The position numbers and the translations under genes are program-made. The notes beneath the pieces are model-generated. The model did not search any database. It had not been told where the DNA came from and saw only the letters and a program-made list of their open reading frames with translations. Positions 18,071-26,530 of a stretch of 64,000 nucleotides of DNA are shown here, piece after piece. The stretch is taken from NCBI GenBank assembly GCA_001464495.1, contig LNDZ01000013.1, forward strand, positions 216,453 through 280,452, written 5' to 3'. How positions within the stretch are numbered: the stretch's first letter is position 1; every line of letters begins with the position of its first letter. The DNA comes from Betaproteobacteria bacterium Ga0074130. Lineage in GTDB: Bacteria > Pseudomonadota > Gammaproteobacteria > Burkholderiales > Rhodocyclaceae.

Positions 18071-18472
18071 CTAGACGCAAGTCGTTCGTGGCGGTCGCTG
18101 TAGACCTTCGAGGATGACACTCGCGTGAGCGAGAGTGGCGCGGGCGACCATGATCGGCGACCCGGTGGGGGTATGGATGCGGGAGTCGAGCGTGCCGATG
18201 ACGGCAATGCCAAGGCAACACGCGCTACAGGCGCTGCATTTGCTGGCGCTGTTTTTGTGCGGCGCGCTGCGGTCCTGGTCAGCGTGCTCATCGGCCATCG
18301 CCATGTCGTCATGGTGATGCGCATGCGCGTCTTCGCCCGTATGCATATGGGGCGAATCGGCAGTAGCGCCGACGGCATGATGGGCCGGCGCGCAATGGAC
18401 CATGCCTGCGGCTGCATAACTCTGCAGCGGCAACGCAATCAACATGATCCAAATAAGCAGGCGCTTGAGCAT
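18071..18472 (-). CDS. Small periplasmic His/Met/Cys protein next to copRS
   Basis: 133 residues. Signal peptide at the N-terminus (MLKRLLIWIMLIALPLQSYA), a His/Met/Asp-rich middle (HTGEDAHAHHHDDMAMADEH), then KCSACSACCLG, a Cys cluster. Similar layouts occur in CopL-like proteins near copper operons; that link is tentative. It starts 29 bases past the sensor-kinase gene and is probably read from the copRS transcript. Confidence 0.65.
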   Translation of the reverse strand: MLKRLLIWIMLIALPLQSYAAAGMVHCAPAHHAVGATADSPHMHTGEDAHAHHHDDMAMADEHADQDRSAPHKNSASKCSACSACCLGIAVIGTLDSRIHTPTGSPIMVARATLAHASVILEGLQRPPRTTCV

Positions 18473-18501
18473 TGAGATGGGTAGTCTTAAGTCGAGTCAG
18501 T

Positions 18502-19932
18502 CTAGGAACCGCCCGATGGCTTGTCAAGGCCGATTTCTGGCAGGTCTCGCTCCTTGGGGAGAGTCATTTCGAATACCGTCAGCCCATCCGAGGAGCGGAC
18601 GGAAATGCTTCCACCATGGGCTTTGGCAATCGACTGCGTGATAGCAAGCCCCAGTCCCGCCCCATCGGCGAACCTTTGGCGGGAGGCGTCCGCACGATAG
18701 AAGCGCTCGAATAGTCGTGGCAACTGTTCGGCAGGAATAGTTTCGCCTGTATTGGAAACCGCAATCCGCGCGACCCACTCGTCCATGGCGACGCTGATGC
18801 CGACGCAGCCCTCCGGGGAGGTGTGGCGTACGGCATTGGAAAGCAGGTTGCTAAGCGCCCGCCGAAGCATGAGGCGGTCGCCCTGGATCGTCCCGGTGCC
18901 GGTAATTGCCAGCGCAATACCTTTCTCGGCAGCGAGGGCTTCGTAGAAGTCGAGTACCGTCTGCGCCTCGATCCGCAGATCTACCGCTTCCGAGTTCGGG
19001 ACCGCAAACGAGTTTTCGGCCTGGGCCAAGTACAGCATGTCGCTGACCATGCGCGACAGGCGCTCCAGCTCCTCGGTGTTCGAAACCAGTACCTCACGAT
19101 ATGCGTCAGCACTACGCTCCTTTGCTAGCGTCACTTGCGTCTGTGTGAGCAGATTGCTGACCGGCGTACGTAACTCATGGGCCAAATCCGAGGAGAATTC
19201 GGTCAGGCGTAAGAAAGACTCTTCCAAACGTGCCAGCATCTCGTTGAGCGTTTTTACCAATGGCTCGAGTTCGACCGGCACTGCTGCTGAAGACAGTCGC
19301 TGATCCAATCGGCGGGCTGTAATGCCCGAGGCCTCATTGCGAATCGCTTGCAGAGGCTGCATTTCACGGTACACCACATACCAGGTCGCCACACCGCTCA
19401 AAAGCGCTGCCAGGGCGACCGCCGACCAGAGCGTCCAGCGGAAAGCCTGCATGAAGCTGTCCTGATGGGTAATGTCAGTGGCAACCATGACCTGAAATGC
19501 ACTATCGGGTCTAGCTGAAGGGCTAACCTCTCTGGAAATGCCGAGGTATAAACGGCCATTGCCTACGCGCCAACTGGTCGTGTTCAACGCATCCCCGACC
19601 GACTGGCTGGAAAAAAGGCTATCCGGGAAGTTCGCCTGGGCACTTTCAAACACGACGCTGCCGTCAGGCTGCCTGATCAGAATTTCGATGTCGGCATGCC
19701 CAACCAGTGCATCGCCCAATTGACGCGGAATGGACGCTATCGCCGTGCTGGTGGTGGCGCTTTCGATGGCATGGGTGGCCAGTGCCATCTTGCCATTCAG
19801 CATTTCCATATCGTGGTGACGGAAATGTCGTTCGACGGCCAGACCGATAAGCATGCCGAGCAGCAGCAGGACACCTGTTGATGCCGCAGAGATCAATAGC
19901 GTCAGACGAAAAGTCAGGGAGCGGCGGACCAT
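18502..19932 (-). CDS. copS: Heavy-metal sensor histidine kinase CopS/CusS
   Basis: 476 residues: membrane helix at about 10-32, a periplasmic sensor domain to about 160, second helix near 165-190, HAMP, then the kinase. The H-box is SDLAHELRTPVSNLL, followed by N, G1 (GAGLGLAI) and G2 motifs. This is the heavy-metal sensor kinase family (CusS/CopS/PcoS), which detects periplasmic Cu(I)/Ag(I). It lies 3 bases after the regulator gene. Confidence 0.92.
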   Translation of the reverse strand: MVRRSLTFRLTLLISAASTGVLLLLGMLIGLAVERHFRHHDMEMLNGKMALATHAIESATTSTAIASIPRQLGDALVGHADIEILIRQPDGSVVFESAQANFPDSLFSSQSVGDALNTTSWRVGNGRLYLGISREVSPSARPDSAFQVMVATDITHQDSFMQAFRWTLWSAVALAALLSGVATWYVVYREMQPLQAIRNEASGITARRLDQRLSSAAVPVELEPLVKTLNEMLARLEESFLRLTEFSSDLAHELRTPVSNLLTQTQVTLAKERSADAYREVLVSNTEELERLSRMVSDMLYLAQAENSFAVPNSEAVDLRIEAQTVLDFYEALAAEKGIALAITGTGTIQGDRLMLRRALSNLLSNAVRHTSPEGCVGISVAMDEWVARIAVSNTGETIPAEQLPRLFERFYRADASRQRFADGAGLGLAITQSIAKAHGGSISVRSSDGLTVFEMTLPKERDLPEIGLDKPSGGS

Positions 19933-19935
19933 GGC

Positions 19936-20613
19936 TCAGGACTCCACTTCCAAGACATAACCCATGCCACGCACGGTGTGGATCAGTTTGGTATCGAAAT
20001 CATCATCAACCTTGACCCGCAGGCGACGGACAGCGACATCAATGACGTTCGTGTCGCTGTCGAAATTCATATCCCAGACCTGGGAGGCAATCAGGGATCG
20101 AGGTAGCACCTCACCCTGGCGCCGCAACAGCAGTTCGAGCAGGGCAAACTCCTTGACCGTCAGCTCAATGCGCTTACTGCCTCGGCTAACCCGCCGACGC
20201 AGTAGATCAAGTTCCAGATCGGCCGCACGCAGGATTTCCGCTTCCTTGCTGCGGGTGCCGCGTCGCAACAGCGTGCGTATCCTCGCCAGTAACTCCGAAA
20301 AGGCAAAGGGCTTTACCAGATAGTCATCAGCACCTAGTTCCAGCCCCTTGACGCGGTCATCCACGTGGTCACGGGCGGTCAGAAACAGCACCGGCACATC
20401 CTTGCCCGCCTTGCGAATGCCCTCCAGAATCTGCCAACCGGTCAGGCCTGGCAGCATGACATCAAGAATAATGAGGTCGTAGGCTTCTGTCAGGGCATAG
20501 TGCAGCCCGTTTGTTCCATCGCGCTCCAGATCGACGACGAAACCAGCCTCCACCAGCCCTTGCTGGATGTAGCTACCGGTTTTAAGCTCGTCTTCGACAA
20601 CCAGAATTTTCAT
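19936..20613 (-). CDS. copR: Copper response regulator CopR/CusR (OmpR family)
   Basis: 225 residues. Receiver domain with the acidic pocket near residues 8-9, phospho-Asp in [13 protein letters not shown] (about 51) and Lys in DYLVKPFAF; the C-terminal winged helix is of OmpR type ([20 protein letters not shown]). The regulator activates copper genes when phosphorylated by CopS. A CusR-like box lies between it and the divergent DUF411 gene, so both may be controlled from there. Confidence 0.93.
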   Translation of the reverse strand: MKILVVEDELKTGSYIQQGLVEAGFVVDLERDGTNGLHYALTEAYDLIILDVMLPGLTGWQILEGIRKAGKDVPVLFLTARDHVDDRVKGLELGADDYLVKPFAFSELLARIRTLLRRGTRSKEAEILRAADLELDLLRRRVSRGSKRIELTVKEFALLELLLRRQGEVLPRSLIASQVWDMNFDSDTNVIDVAVRRLRVKVDDDFDTKLIHTVRGMGYVLEVES

Positions 20614-20674
20614 GGAAGCATCTTTGGATGGGTTGATCGCATTCTGCGCAGATTTCTACAGCCCAGGCGTTTGA

Positions 20675-20688
20675 TGACAGAAATGTAA
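20675..20688. promoter_or_regulatory. CusR/CopR-type box between copR and the DUF411 gene
   Basis: TGACAGAAATGTAA at 20675-20688 is an imperfect palindrome of TGACA and TGTAA with a 4-base spacer. The E. coli CusR box has the same geometry (TGACA-N4-TGTCA). It lies 62 bases upstream of copR and 68 upstream of the divergent gene, in the shared promoter region. Binding is inferred. Confidence 0.55.
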
Positions 20689-20755
20689 TCTATACGTCAG
20701 GAAGCTGTTGGTTGAGGCGTAACAAACTGGCTTCACGGAAATACGGAGAAGCATC

Positions 20756-21190
20756 ATGAAAAAGGCATTTGGTTTATTCATTTTTTTGTCAGCGACGACC
20801 AGTTTGGCGCTAGCGCAGACTTACCCTGTGGTCGAGGTTTATAAAAGCCCGACCTGTGGATGTTGCAGCAAGTGGGTCGAGCATCTGAAAAGCAATGGGT
20901 TCAAGGTTAACGCGCACGATGTGGCTGACGTGAATGCCGAACGCAAGCGCCTAGGGATGCCAGACAGCTTCTCTTCCTGTCATACGGCTAGCGTGGGTGG
21001 CTATGTGGTTGAAGGCCATACACCCGCTACCGATATCCAGCGTTTGCTGAAGGAGAGACCCAAGGCAGTCGGGATTGCGGTGCCCGCTATGCCACCGGGA
21101 TCGCCTGGTATGGAAAGCTCCAGGCCAGTGAGTTACGAAACGCTGCTTGTTCATAAGGACGGTAGCCACAAAGTTTACGCCCGGCATTGA
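20756..21190 (+). CDS. DUF411 (CopG-type) periplasmic copper protein
   Basis: 144 residues. Signal peptide (cleavage near ALAQ), then a thioredoxin-like DUF411 domain: VEVYKSPTCGCCSKWVEHL with the Cys cluster at about 35-38, a further Cys in FSSCHTASVGGYVVEGHTP, and PAMPPGSPGM near the end. Members act in periplasmic copper handling, possibly as a Cu(I)/Cu(II) redox switch. It is divergent from copRS and shares its promoter region. Confidence 0.9.
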   Translation: MKKAFGLFIFLSATTSLALAQTYPVVEVYKSPTCGCCSKWVEHLKSNGFKVNAHDVADVNAERKRLGMPDSFSSCHTASVGGYVVEGHTPATDIQRLLKERPKAVGIAVPAMPPGSPGMESSRPVSYETLLVHKDGSHKVYARH

Positions 21191-21196
21191 CGACCA

Positions 21197-21376
21197 ATGT
21201 CCCACGGTAATCCCAAGGGCCTACCGGAGGCAGCGCTCGATGCAATGGTCTCAGCATGGGCTGTGCTGATCCTGATCGTTTGCATCGCCGTACTGTTCAT
21301 CAGCTATCGGCTACATGTTCAGCGCAGAGACAGTAAAGGCACACGCAAGCGGAGAAAGCTCCGGGCCTCTCGGTAG
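21197..21376 (+). CDS. Small single-pass membrane protein, 59 residues
   Basis: ATG 21197 to TAG 21376, six bases after the DUF411 gene. One hydrophobic helix at about 18-40 (MVSAWAVLILIVCIAVLFIS) is followed by a strongly basic tail (QRRDSKGTRKRRKLRASR), so an N-out/C-in single-pass protein is likely. Conserved placement with copper genes is unknown. A strong hairpin ends the unit right after the stop. Confidence 0.5.
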   Translation: MSHGNPKGLPEAALDAMVSAWAVLILIVCIAVLFISYRLHVQRRDSKGTRKRRKLRASR

Positions 21377-21378
21377 GT

Positions 21379-21399
21379 CAGGGAGGGATACCCTCCCTG
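21379..21399. terminator. Perfect hairpin between convergent genes
   Basis: CAGGGAGGG (21379-21387), loop ATA, CCCTCCCTG (21391-21399): a perfect 9-bp stem. It lies 3 bases after the small + gene and 9 bases from the stop of the minus-strand czcE-like gene, so it can end both transcripts, though no long T run follows. Confidence 0.65.
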
Positions 21400-21407
21400 T
21401 ACCGCGA

Positions 21408-21779
21408 TTAGCCGCCCAGATACATCGGGTTTTCCGAAACATACACTCGGATGCCCTTGGCTTCAGGGATGATGTCCGACAGCAGGAATGTTGGGGTTCC
21501 CAGCGTGTCGAAGTTCCAGGTGACAGTCTTGCCACCCACATTGATGCGCACCGTCTCCATCCGGGTGACATTCAAGTACTTGGCATCCTTGCTCAGTGTG
21601 ACAATGCGTTCAGGCTGGCCGTTGGTCACATAGCCATAGGGCGCGCGTTCGTTGGCAGTCGGTTCTGATGTGGTTGCCGAGAACCTGGTGTTCTCATCAT
21701 CGGCATATGCAAACGCACTGCTGACAGCAGCGATTCCGAGCGTGGTAGCAAAAGCGGTTTTGATAATCAGGTGGCGCAT
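21408..21779 (-). CDS. CzcE-family periplasmic copper-binding protein
   Basis: 123 residues: signal peptide (cleavage near AFAYA) and a small beta domain with APYGYVTNGQPERIVTLSKD and VNVGGKTVTWNFDT-like strands typical of CzcE. The Cupriavidus metallidurans CzcE dimer binds Cu despite its location in a Co/Zn/Cd operon. It is the last gene of the copper island and reads toward it. His ligands are few, so metal binding is not certain. Confidence 0.75.
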   Translation of the reverse strand: MRHLIIKTAFATTLGIAAVSSAFAYADDENTRFSATTSEPTANERAPYGYVTNGQPERIVTLSKDAKYLNVTRMETVRINVGGKTVTWNFDTLGTPTFLLSDIIPEAKGIRVYVSENPMYLGG

Positions 21780-21807
21780 GATGGGACTCCTAAGTTGGTT
21801 GCAATCA

Positions 21808-21826
21808 GTTCGACATGTCGTCGAAC
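21808..21826. promoter_or_regulatory. Inverted repeat upstream of the czcE-like gene
   Basis: GTTCGAC (21808-21814) and GTCGAAC (21820-21826), a perfect 7-bp inverted repeat with a 5-base spacer, 29 bases upstream of the start at 21779. It could be an operator. No matching copy was found elsewhere. The remaining bases to 22039 show nothing I recognise. Confidence 0.3.
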
Positions 21827-22039
21827 CGTGAGACCATCTTAGAAATCCGATGCCAACAAACGCCTGACCTGCGCATTACGATCACGTCATCCTGCGTTCA
21901 TGAACTGCTATCCTCATCGCGCCGACAAATCAATTCGTCCGAGCCCCGGGAGATACATATTCTTGGCGTACCTGACATTTCCTAGCTTGGCCAAAAAGAA
22001 ACTCGGACTAGCTCGCCAGTGCATAGCCCACAGGACTTA

Positions 22040-22068
22040 TTGACAGAAAAATAAATTCGCCATAATAT
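22040..22068 (+). promoter_or_regulatory. Near-consensus sigma-70 promoter of the ATPase-subtilase-recombinase operon
   Basis: TTGACA at 22040-22045, a 17-base spacer and TAATAT at 22063-22068. It is one base from consensus and points to the GTG start at 22106. It should be one of the strongest promoters in the window unless repressed. Confidence 0.75.
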
Positions 22069-22070
22069 TA

Positions 22071-22110
22071 GCCACAAAGTGTGATGTGCGGATAAAGGGG
22101 CTTTTGTGGC
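22071..22110 (+). promoter_or_regulatory. Inverted repeat spanning the start codon of the AAA ATPase gene
   Basis: GCCACAAA (22071-22078), close to the expected transcription start, is the exact reverse complement of TTTGTGGC (22103-22110), which includes the GTG start codon. In the mRNA it would form a stem closing a 24-base loop that holds the ribosome site (AAAGGGG). It could restrain translation, or serve as an operator. Confidence 0.45.
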
Positions 22111-23275
22111 AAAAGATGTAGTGGCTGACGATCTCGGCGAAGTTGAGAAAGACTTCGCCAATTTGGCGCGGCTGGCAGCAAGCGATTCGCTGGAGGATAC
22201 GCGTCTGTTGCTGGCACGGCTCGTGCGCAAGTATCGTCAACAACGCCCTGAACTGGCAGCGCTCCTAGACCAGTCCCTCAAAGCATCGCAGACGCGTTCC
22301 GTGGGTAACAATGTCCTGCGGCGTGGCATCTCCCCTCCGGCTGGTGAGGCAAATCTGCCGGTGGATGGTGACTCACGTCTCGCCCTAATCCGGGTTTTCG
22401 ATGACCGCAAAGGACTTGCCGCGCCGATCCTGCCGCCTAACGTGCATGACGCTATTGGTGCCATTATTCGAGAGCGTAAGGAAAGCAGTCGCCTGGCCGC
22501 GCATGGGATCAGTCCGACGCGCTCGGCCATTCTGGTCGGACCGCCAGGGGTAGGAAAGACGCTATCTGCCCGTTGGATCGCCAGCGCCCTCGACAAGCCT
22601 TTGTGGGTGCTTGATCTGACCGCAGTGATGAGCAGTCTCCTCGGCAAGACGGGTAACAATCTGCGCGCGGCGCTTGATCATGCAAAGACGCATGGTGCCG
22701 TACTCCTACTGGACGAAATTGATGCTTTAGCCAAGCGTCGTAGCGATGAGTCCGACATTGGCGAGTTGAAACGCTTGGTCACCGTGATGTTGCAGGAGGT
22801 CGATCAGTGGCCAGACAGCGGTCTATTGCTGGCTGCGACTAACCATCCTGAGTTGGTCGATCCGGCCTTGTGGCGGCGCTTTGATTTGGTTTTGAAGTTC
22901 GAGGCCCCCGACGCTGCCGCCATTGCCATGGCTATCGAGCGCTTCCTGGGGGAGGACTTGAAGGTATTCGCCCCCTGGCTGGATGTGCTGGCCGCAGGCA
23001 TGCAAGGCCAATCACTATCAGATGTCGAACGCAGCATCAATACCTTGCGGCGCGGCCATGTCCTGCAGACCGCACCGGCAGAGAAACTGATTAGTGGTGC
23101 TATCGGACAACGACAGGAATCACTCAGTAAAGCCGAGCGCCTGCAATTGGCAATTGAACTGGCCAGGGCTGGGCAGCATACGCATGTGCAGATCAGCCAG
23201 ATGACGGGTGTCGCCCGCGACACCATACGCAAACATGCGGGGCCTTCGCCTCGCCAGGGACGGGGACATAAATAA
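22106..23275 (+). CDS. AAA+ ATPase paired with a subtilase
   Basis: 389 residues from a GTG start with AAAGGGG upstream. The N-terminal 100 residues are helical. One AAA+ domain follows: Walker A GPPGVGKT at 145-152, Walker B VLLLDEIDAL near 195, sensor/arginine-finger region LLAATNHPELVDPALWRRFD. The C-terminus contains a helix-turn-helix-like segment (HVQISQMTGVARDTIRKHAG). The stop overlaps the subtilase start (TAATG). The pairing suggests an ATPase that remodels or delivers substrates to, or controls, the protease. The HTH-like end is unusual for such ATPases. Confidence 0.8.
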   Translation: MAKDVVADDLGEVEKDFANLARLAASDSLEDTRLLLARLVRKYRQQRPELAALLDQSLKASQTRSVGNNVLRRGISPPAGEANLPVDGDSRLALIRVFDDRKGLAAPILPPNVHDAIGAIIRERKESSRLAAHGISPTRSAILVGPPGVGKTLSARWIASALDKPLWVLDLTAVMSSLLGKTGNNLRAALDHAKTHGAVLLLDEIDALAKRRSDESDIGELKRLVTVMLQEVDQWPDSGLLLAATNHPELVDPALWRRFDLVLKFEAPDAAAIAMAIERFLGEDLKVFAPWLDVLAAGMQGQSLSDVERSINTLRRGHVLQTAPAEKLISGAIGQRQESLSKAERLQLAIELARAGQHTHVQISQMTGVARDTIRKHAGPSPRQGRGHK

Positions 23276-25497
23276 TGAACACGCGCTACCTGATCGGCCG
23301 GGCCGAACTTCTGACTTACCCGATTGAGGCACCCAAGAAGAAACCAGGTAGCAAGGCGCATCCCTATACTTTCAGCGATGCCCGGCAGGTACTTTTACCT
23401 GCCATCGAGTCGGCAAACACCGTTTTCCAGACATTGCCGGCGAAAGCTTGCGTCGATGACTTGGCGGTTGCCAGTCTGGTGCTGCATCCGGCCTATTTGG
23501 CCAAGTCGTTTTTCCCCAAGCTGTTGCTTGATCAGGTCGGTCTAAGCTCGGTTGGCTCGCGCACCCGTCGCATCAAGCCGCGCCACCAGACCAAGCGCAA
23601 TGCGCCCGCTGAGGCAGATACGACAGAGTTGTTTGTGGCAGGTACGCGTACCGCCTTGAAACAATTCCCGGATTTCGTGCGCCGCCTGCAGGCTGACATG
23701 CCCGCCGCAGAGCAATTTGCACGTATCGAAACTTTTACGGCCATGACGGCGGCCGACCGCCTTCGTTTGGAAGGCACAGAACCAGGACATGTGTATGAGG
23801 TTGGCCTGCATTTGCCGCCAGCAGGCGATGCCAATGAGCTGCGGGCTTTATTTGCGGACTATGCCAAGGACTGTGGCTTCACGGTCAATGGGGAGTTTGG
23901 CTTCGAGGCGGGGAGCTTGCTATTCGTGGCTGTCGAAGGTGATCGTAGCGGCCTGGAACCGCTCGCTCAATTTACGCTGGCCCGCGTAATCCGCCCTATG
24001 CCGCAATTGCGGGCCGCTCGCCCGGTGACGCGCAGCATGCCATTGGCCGTGTCTTTCACATTGCCGAGCGGTGAGCCGCTCTCAAGAGAGCCCAAGGTCG
24101 CCGTACTGGATGGCGGTTTGCCCGACACGCATGTCACCGCACCCTATGTACGCCGGTATTTTCTGGCTGATCCGGACGCCAACGACGTGCCGGACTTTGT
24201 TGAACACGGCCTGAGTGTCACTTCGGCACTCCTGTTTGGCCCCATCGAACCCGGTGATGCAGCAGAGCGGCCCTATGCGCCTGTCGATCACCACCGCGTG
24301 TTGGATGCGCGTATCGAGGGGGAAGACCCTTATGAGCTTTACCGCACCTTAGGTCATGTGGAAACCGTGCTGTTGTCGCGCCAGTATCAATTCATCAATC
24401 TCAGTCTTGGCCCAGACATGCCGGTCGAAGATCAGGATGTGCATGCTTGGACCGCAGTCATCGATAGCATCCTCAGCGATGGTGAGACCCTGATGGCCGT
24501 CGCCGTAGGCAACAATGGCGAACGGGATGCCGCACTCTCCCTGAACCGTATTCAAGTGCCCTCGGACAGCGTAAACGCACTCTCTGTTGGGGCAGCCGAC
24601 CGCACTGGACAGGAATGGAAACATGCCTACTACAGCGCTATTGGCCCCGGGCGCAGCCCCGGAAGGCGCAAACCTGACTTGCTGGCCTTTGGCGGGACTC
24701 CGAAGGAGTATTTCCATGTTGTAGCCTCTGGCAAGCAACCTACCTTGGCAGCGACGCAGGGCACGAGCTTTGCTGCGCCGCTGGCGCTACGCTCAGCGGT
24801 GGGTATCCGCGCCATTCTTGGAGATCCGGTGCATCCCCTGACGATCAAGGCACTGCTCATCCACGGTTGCGAAATGACAGACGACCATCATGCTCATCAT
24901 GTTGGCTGGGGGCGCGTCCCGGCCGACATCAATCGGCTGATCACCTGTGGCGATGGCGAGGCACGCATCATCTACCAGGGAGAGCTGCGTCCCGGCAAGT
25001 TCCTGCGCGCTCCGATCCCGCTGCCGCCATTCCAGCTGGAGGGCAAGGTAACACTGAAAGCAACCTTCTGTTATGCAAGCCCGGTGGATCCTCAAGATGC
25101 CGCCGCCTACACCAAGGCAGGCCTGGGCATTACCTTCCGACCGCATAGCGAAAAACGCAGCAAGGCCGGCGCAGCCAATGCAAAGTCAGACAGTTTCTTT
25201 CCGGCAGCCGAGTTCCGCACTGAAGACGAATTGCGCACGGATCTCGGCAAATGGGAAACCGTGCTTCATGCAGAGAACAAGTATTACGGTAGCAGCTTGC
25301 ATGAGCCGGTTTTTGATGTGCACTACAATGCCCGTGAGGCTGGCGGTCTGGCGAGCGCGGGGGCTCCTTCAATACGCTATGCCCTGATCGTGACCGTGCA
25401 TGCACCTAAACACGCGCAACTGCATCAGGACATCCTGGCTGCACATGCCGTGTTACAGGCGCTGGAACCGCAAATCTCTCTGCCGGTACGTACTTGA
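23275..25497 (+). CDS. Subtilisin-like S8 family peptidase
   Basis: 740 residues without a signal peptide, so intracellular. The catalytic triad is visible: Asp279 in VAVLDGGLPDTH, His311 in VEHGLSVTSALL, Ser498 in TQGTSFAAPLAL, with Asn in AVGNNGERD as the oxyanion residue. An N-terminal domain of about 250 residues precedes the protease domain, and about 200 residues of unknown fold follow. It is translationally coupled to the AAA ATPase and lies 19 bases before the recombinase. An intact triad argues for an active protease; its target is unknown. Confidence 0.88.
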   Translation: MNTRYLIGRAELLTYPIEAPKKKPGSKAHPYTFSDARQVLLPAIESANTVFQTLPAKACVDDLAVASLVLHPAYLAKSFFPKLLLDQVGLSSVGSRTRRIKPRHQTKRNAPAEADTTELFVAGTRTALKQFPDFVRRLQADMPAAEQFARIETFTAMTAADRLRLEGTEPGHVYEVGLHLPPAGDANELRALFADYAKDCGFTVNGEFGFEAGSLLFVAVEGDRSGLEPLAQFTLARVIRPMPQLRAARPVTRSMPLAVSFTLPSGEPLSREPKVAVLDGGLPDTHVTAPYVRRYFLADPDANDVPDFVEHGLSVTSALLFGPIEPGDAAERPYAPVDHHRVLDARIEGEDPYELYRTLGHVETVLLSRQYQFINLSLGPDMPVEDQDVHAWTAVIDSILSDGETLMAVAVGNNGERDAALSLNRIQVPSDSVNALSVGAADRTGQEWKHAYYSAIGPGRSPGRRKPDLLAFGGTPKEYFHVVASGKQPTLAATQGTSFAAPLALRSAVGIRAILGDPVHPLTIKALLIHGCEMTDDHHAHHVGWGRVPADINRLITCGDGEARIIYQGELRPGKFLRAPIPLPPFQLEGKVTLKATFCYASPVDPQDAAAYTKAGLGITFRPHSEKRSKAGAANAKSDSFFPAAEFRTEDELRTDLGKWETVLHAENKYYGSSLHEPVFDVHYNAREAGGLASAGAPSIRYALIVTVHAPKHAQLHQDILAAHAVLQALEPQISLPVRT

Positions 25498-25516
25498 TCT
25501 TTGAAAGGCGGCTGGA

Positions 25517-26530
25517 ATGAGCTCACTGGACACCTATCTGGCACTGGCTGAGCGACCCAACACGCAAAAAAGCTATGCGGCCTCGATCAAGCATTTCGAG
25601 CAGGAGTGGCATGGACTTCTGCCTGCCACGGCGGATTCGGTTGCCCAGTATCTGGCGGCCTACGCAGGCTCTCTCGCGCTGAACACGCTTAAGCTCAGAC
25701 TCGCCGCACTCTCACATTGGCACCAGGATCACGGTTTCATGGATCCAACCAAGGATAGGCTGGTCAGTCAGGTCCTAAAAGGGATTCGCGCCGCCCACAC
25801 GGCACCTGAAAAAAAAGCCAAACCGATTGAGCTGGACCAATTGCAGCACGTCTGCGACTCGCTGGATCAGGCGGCTAAGGTAGATCAGGCCTTGCGGCTC
25901 CCTAACTTACGCGACAAAGCCATGCTATTGATCGGCTTCTGGCGCGGGTTTAGGGCCGACGAATTGACCCGACTGACCATTGAACACGTAGAAATTGAGC
26001 CCGGTGTTGGCCTAAAGATCTTTCTGCCCTGGAGCAAGGGCGACCGCGACAACCTAGGGCGGGAATACCGCTGCCCAGCATTGTCACGGCTATGTCCGGT
26101 CACTGCCTATGAAGAGTGGCTCAAAGCCGCACAAATTACCCAAGGCCCGGTGTTCAGAAAAATTGACCGTTGGGGCAACCTCGGTGCCTCAGCGATACAG
26201 CCGGGCAGCATCATTCGCTGGCTACGTCGCTTGTTCAGCCAGGCCGGCATTATTAATGCCGACCAGTACAGCAGCCACTCCCTTCGTCGCGGCTTCGCCA
26301 GTTGGGCACATGCCAGCGGCTGGGATATAAAGGAGCTGATGGAGTACGTCGGCTGGAAGGATGTCGGTTCGGCGATGCGCTACATGGATACATCCATCGA
26401 CACGCTGCAGGCCCGATTCGAGAAGGGAATCCCGCAGTCCCAGAAAAGCCCTTCCCGCGAAGAGGCTCCAGCATCGGCCCGGCGCACCCAAACATCTCGC
26501 GGCAAAGCCGGACTGCGCGTCATCAAGTGA
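25517..26530 (+). CDS. tnpS: Tyrosine recombinase, TnpS-like
   Basis: 337 residues: SAM-like core-binding domain at 1-100 and catalytic domain after 110. Catalytic residues: Arg in GFWRGFRADEL, His-x-x-Arg in HSLRRGF, Trp in VGWKD at the second His position, and Tyr in MRYMDTS. The sequence resembles TnpS, the cointegrate resolvase of Tn4651-group transposons; assignment from memory, not a search. A Tn3-family transposase lies nearby. The last bases overlap the HNH gene (GTGA). Confidence 0.8.
   Translation: MSSLDTYLALAERPNTQKSYAASIKHFEQEWHGLLPATADSVAQYLAAYAGSLALNTLKLRLAALSHWHQDHGFMDPTKDRLVSQVLKGIRAAHTAPEKKAKPIELDQLQHVCDSLDQAAKVDQALRLPNLRDKAMLLIGFWRGFRADELTRLTIEHVEIEPGVGLKIFLPWSKGDRDNLGREYRCPALSRLCPVTAYEEWLKAAQITQGPVFRKIDRWGNLGASAIQPGSIIRWLRRLFSQAGIINADQYSSHSLRRGFASWAHASGWDIKELMEYVGWKDVGSAMRYMDTSIDTLQARFEKGIPQSQKSPSREEAPASARRTQTSRGKAGLRVIK

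Noticed and set aside
17998..18438. Minus-strand 146-residue frame
   Set aside because: Out-of-frame shadow of the small His/Cys protein at 18071-18472, which has the signal peptide.
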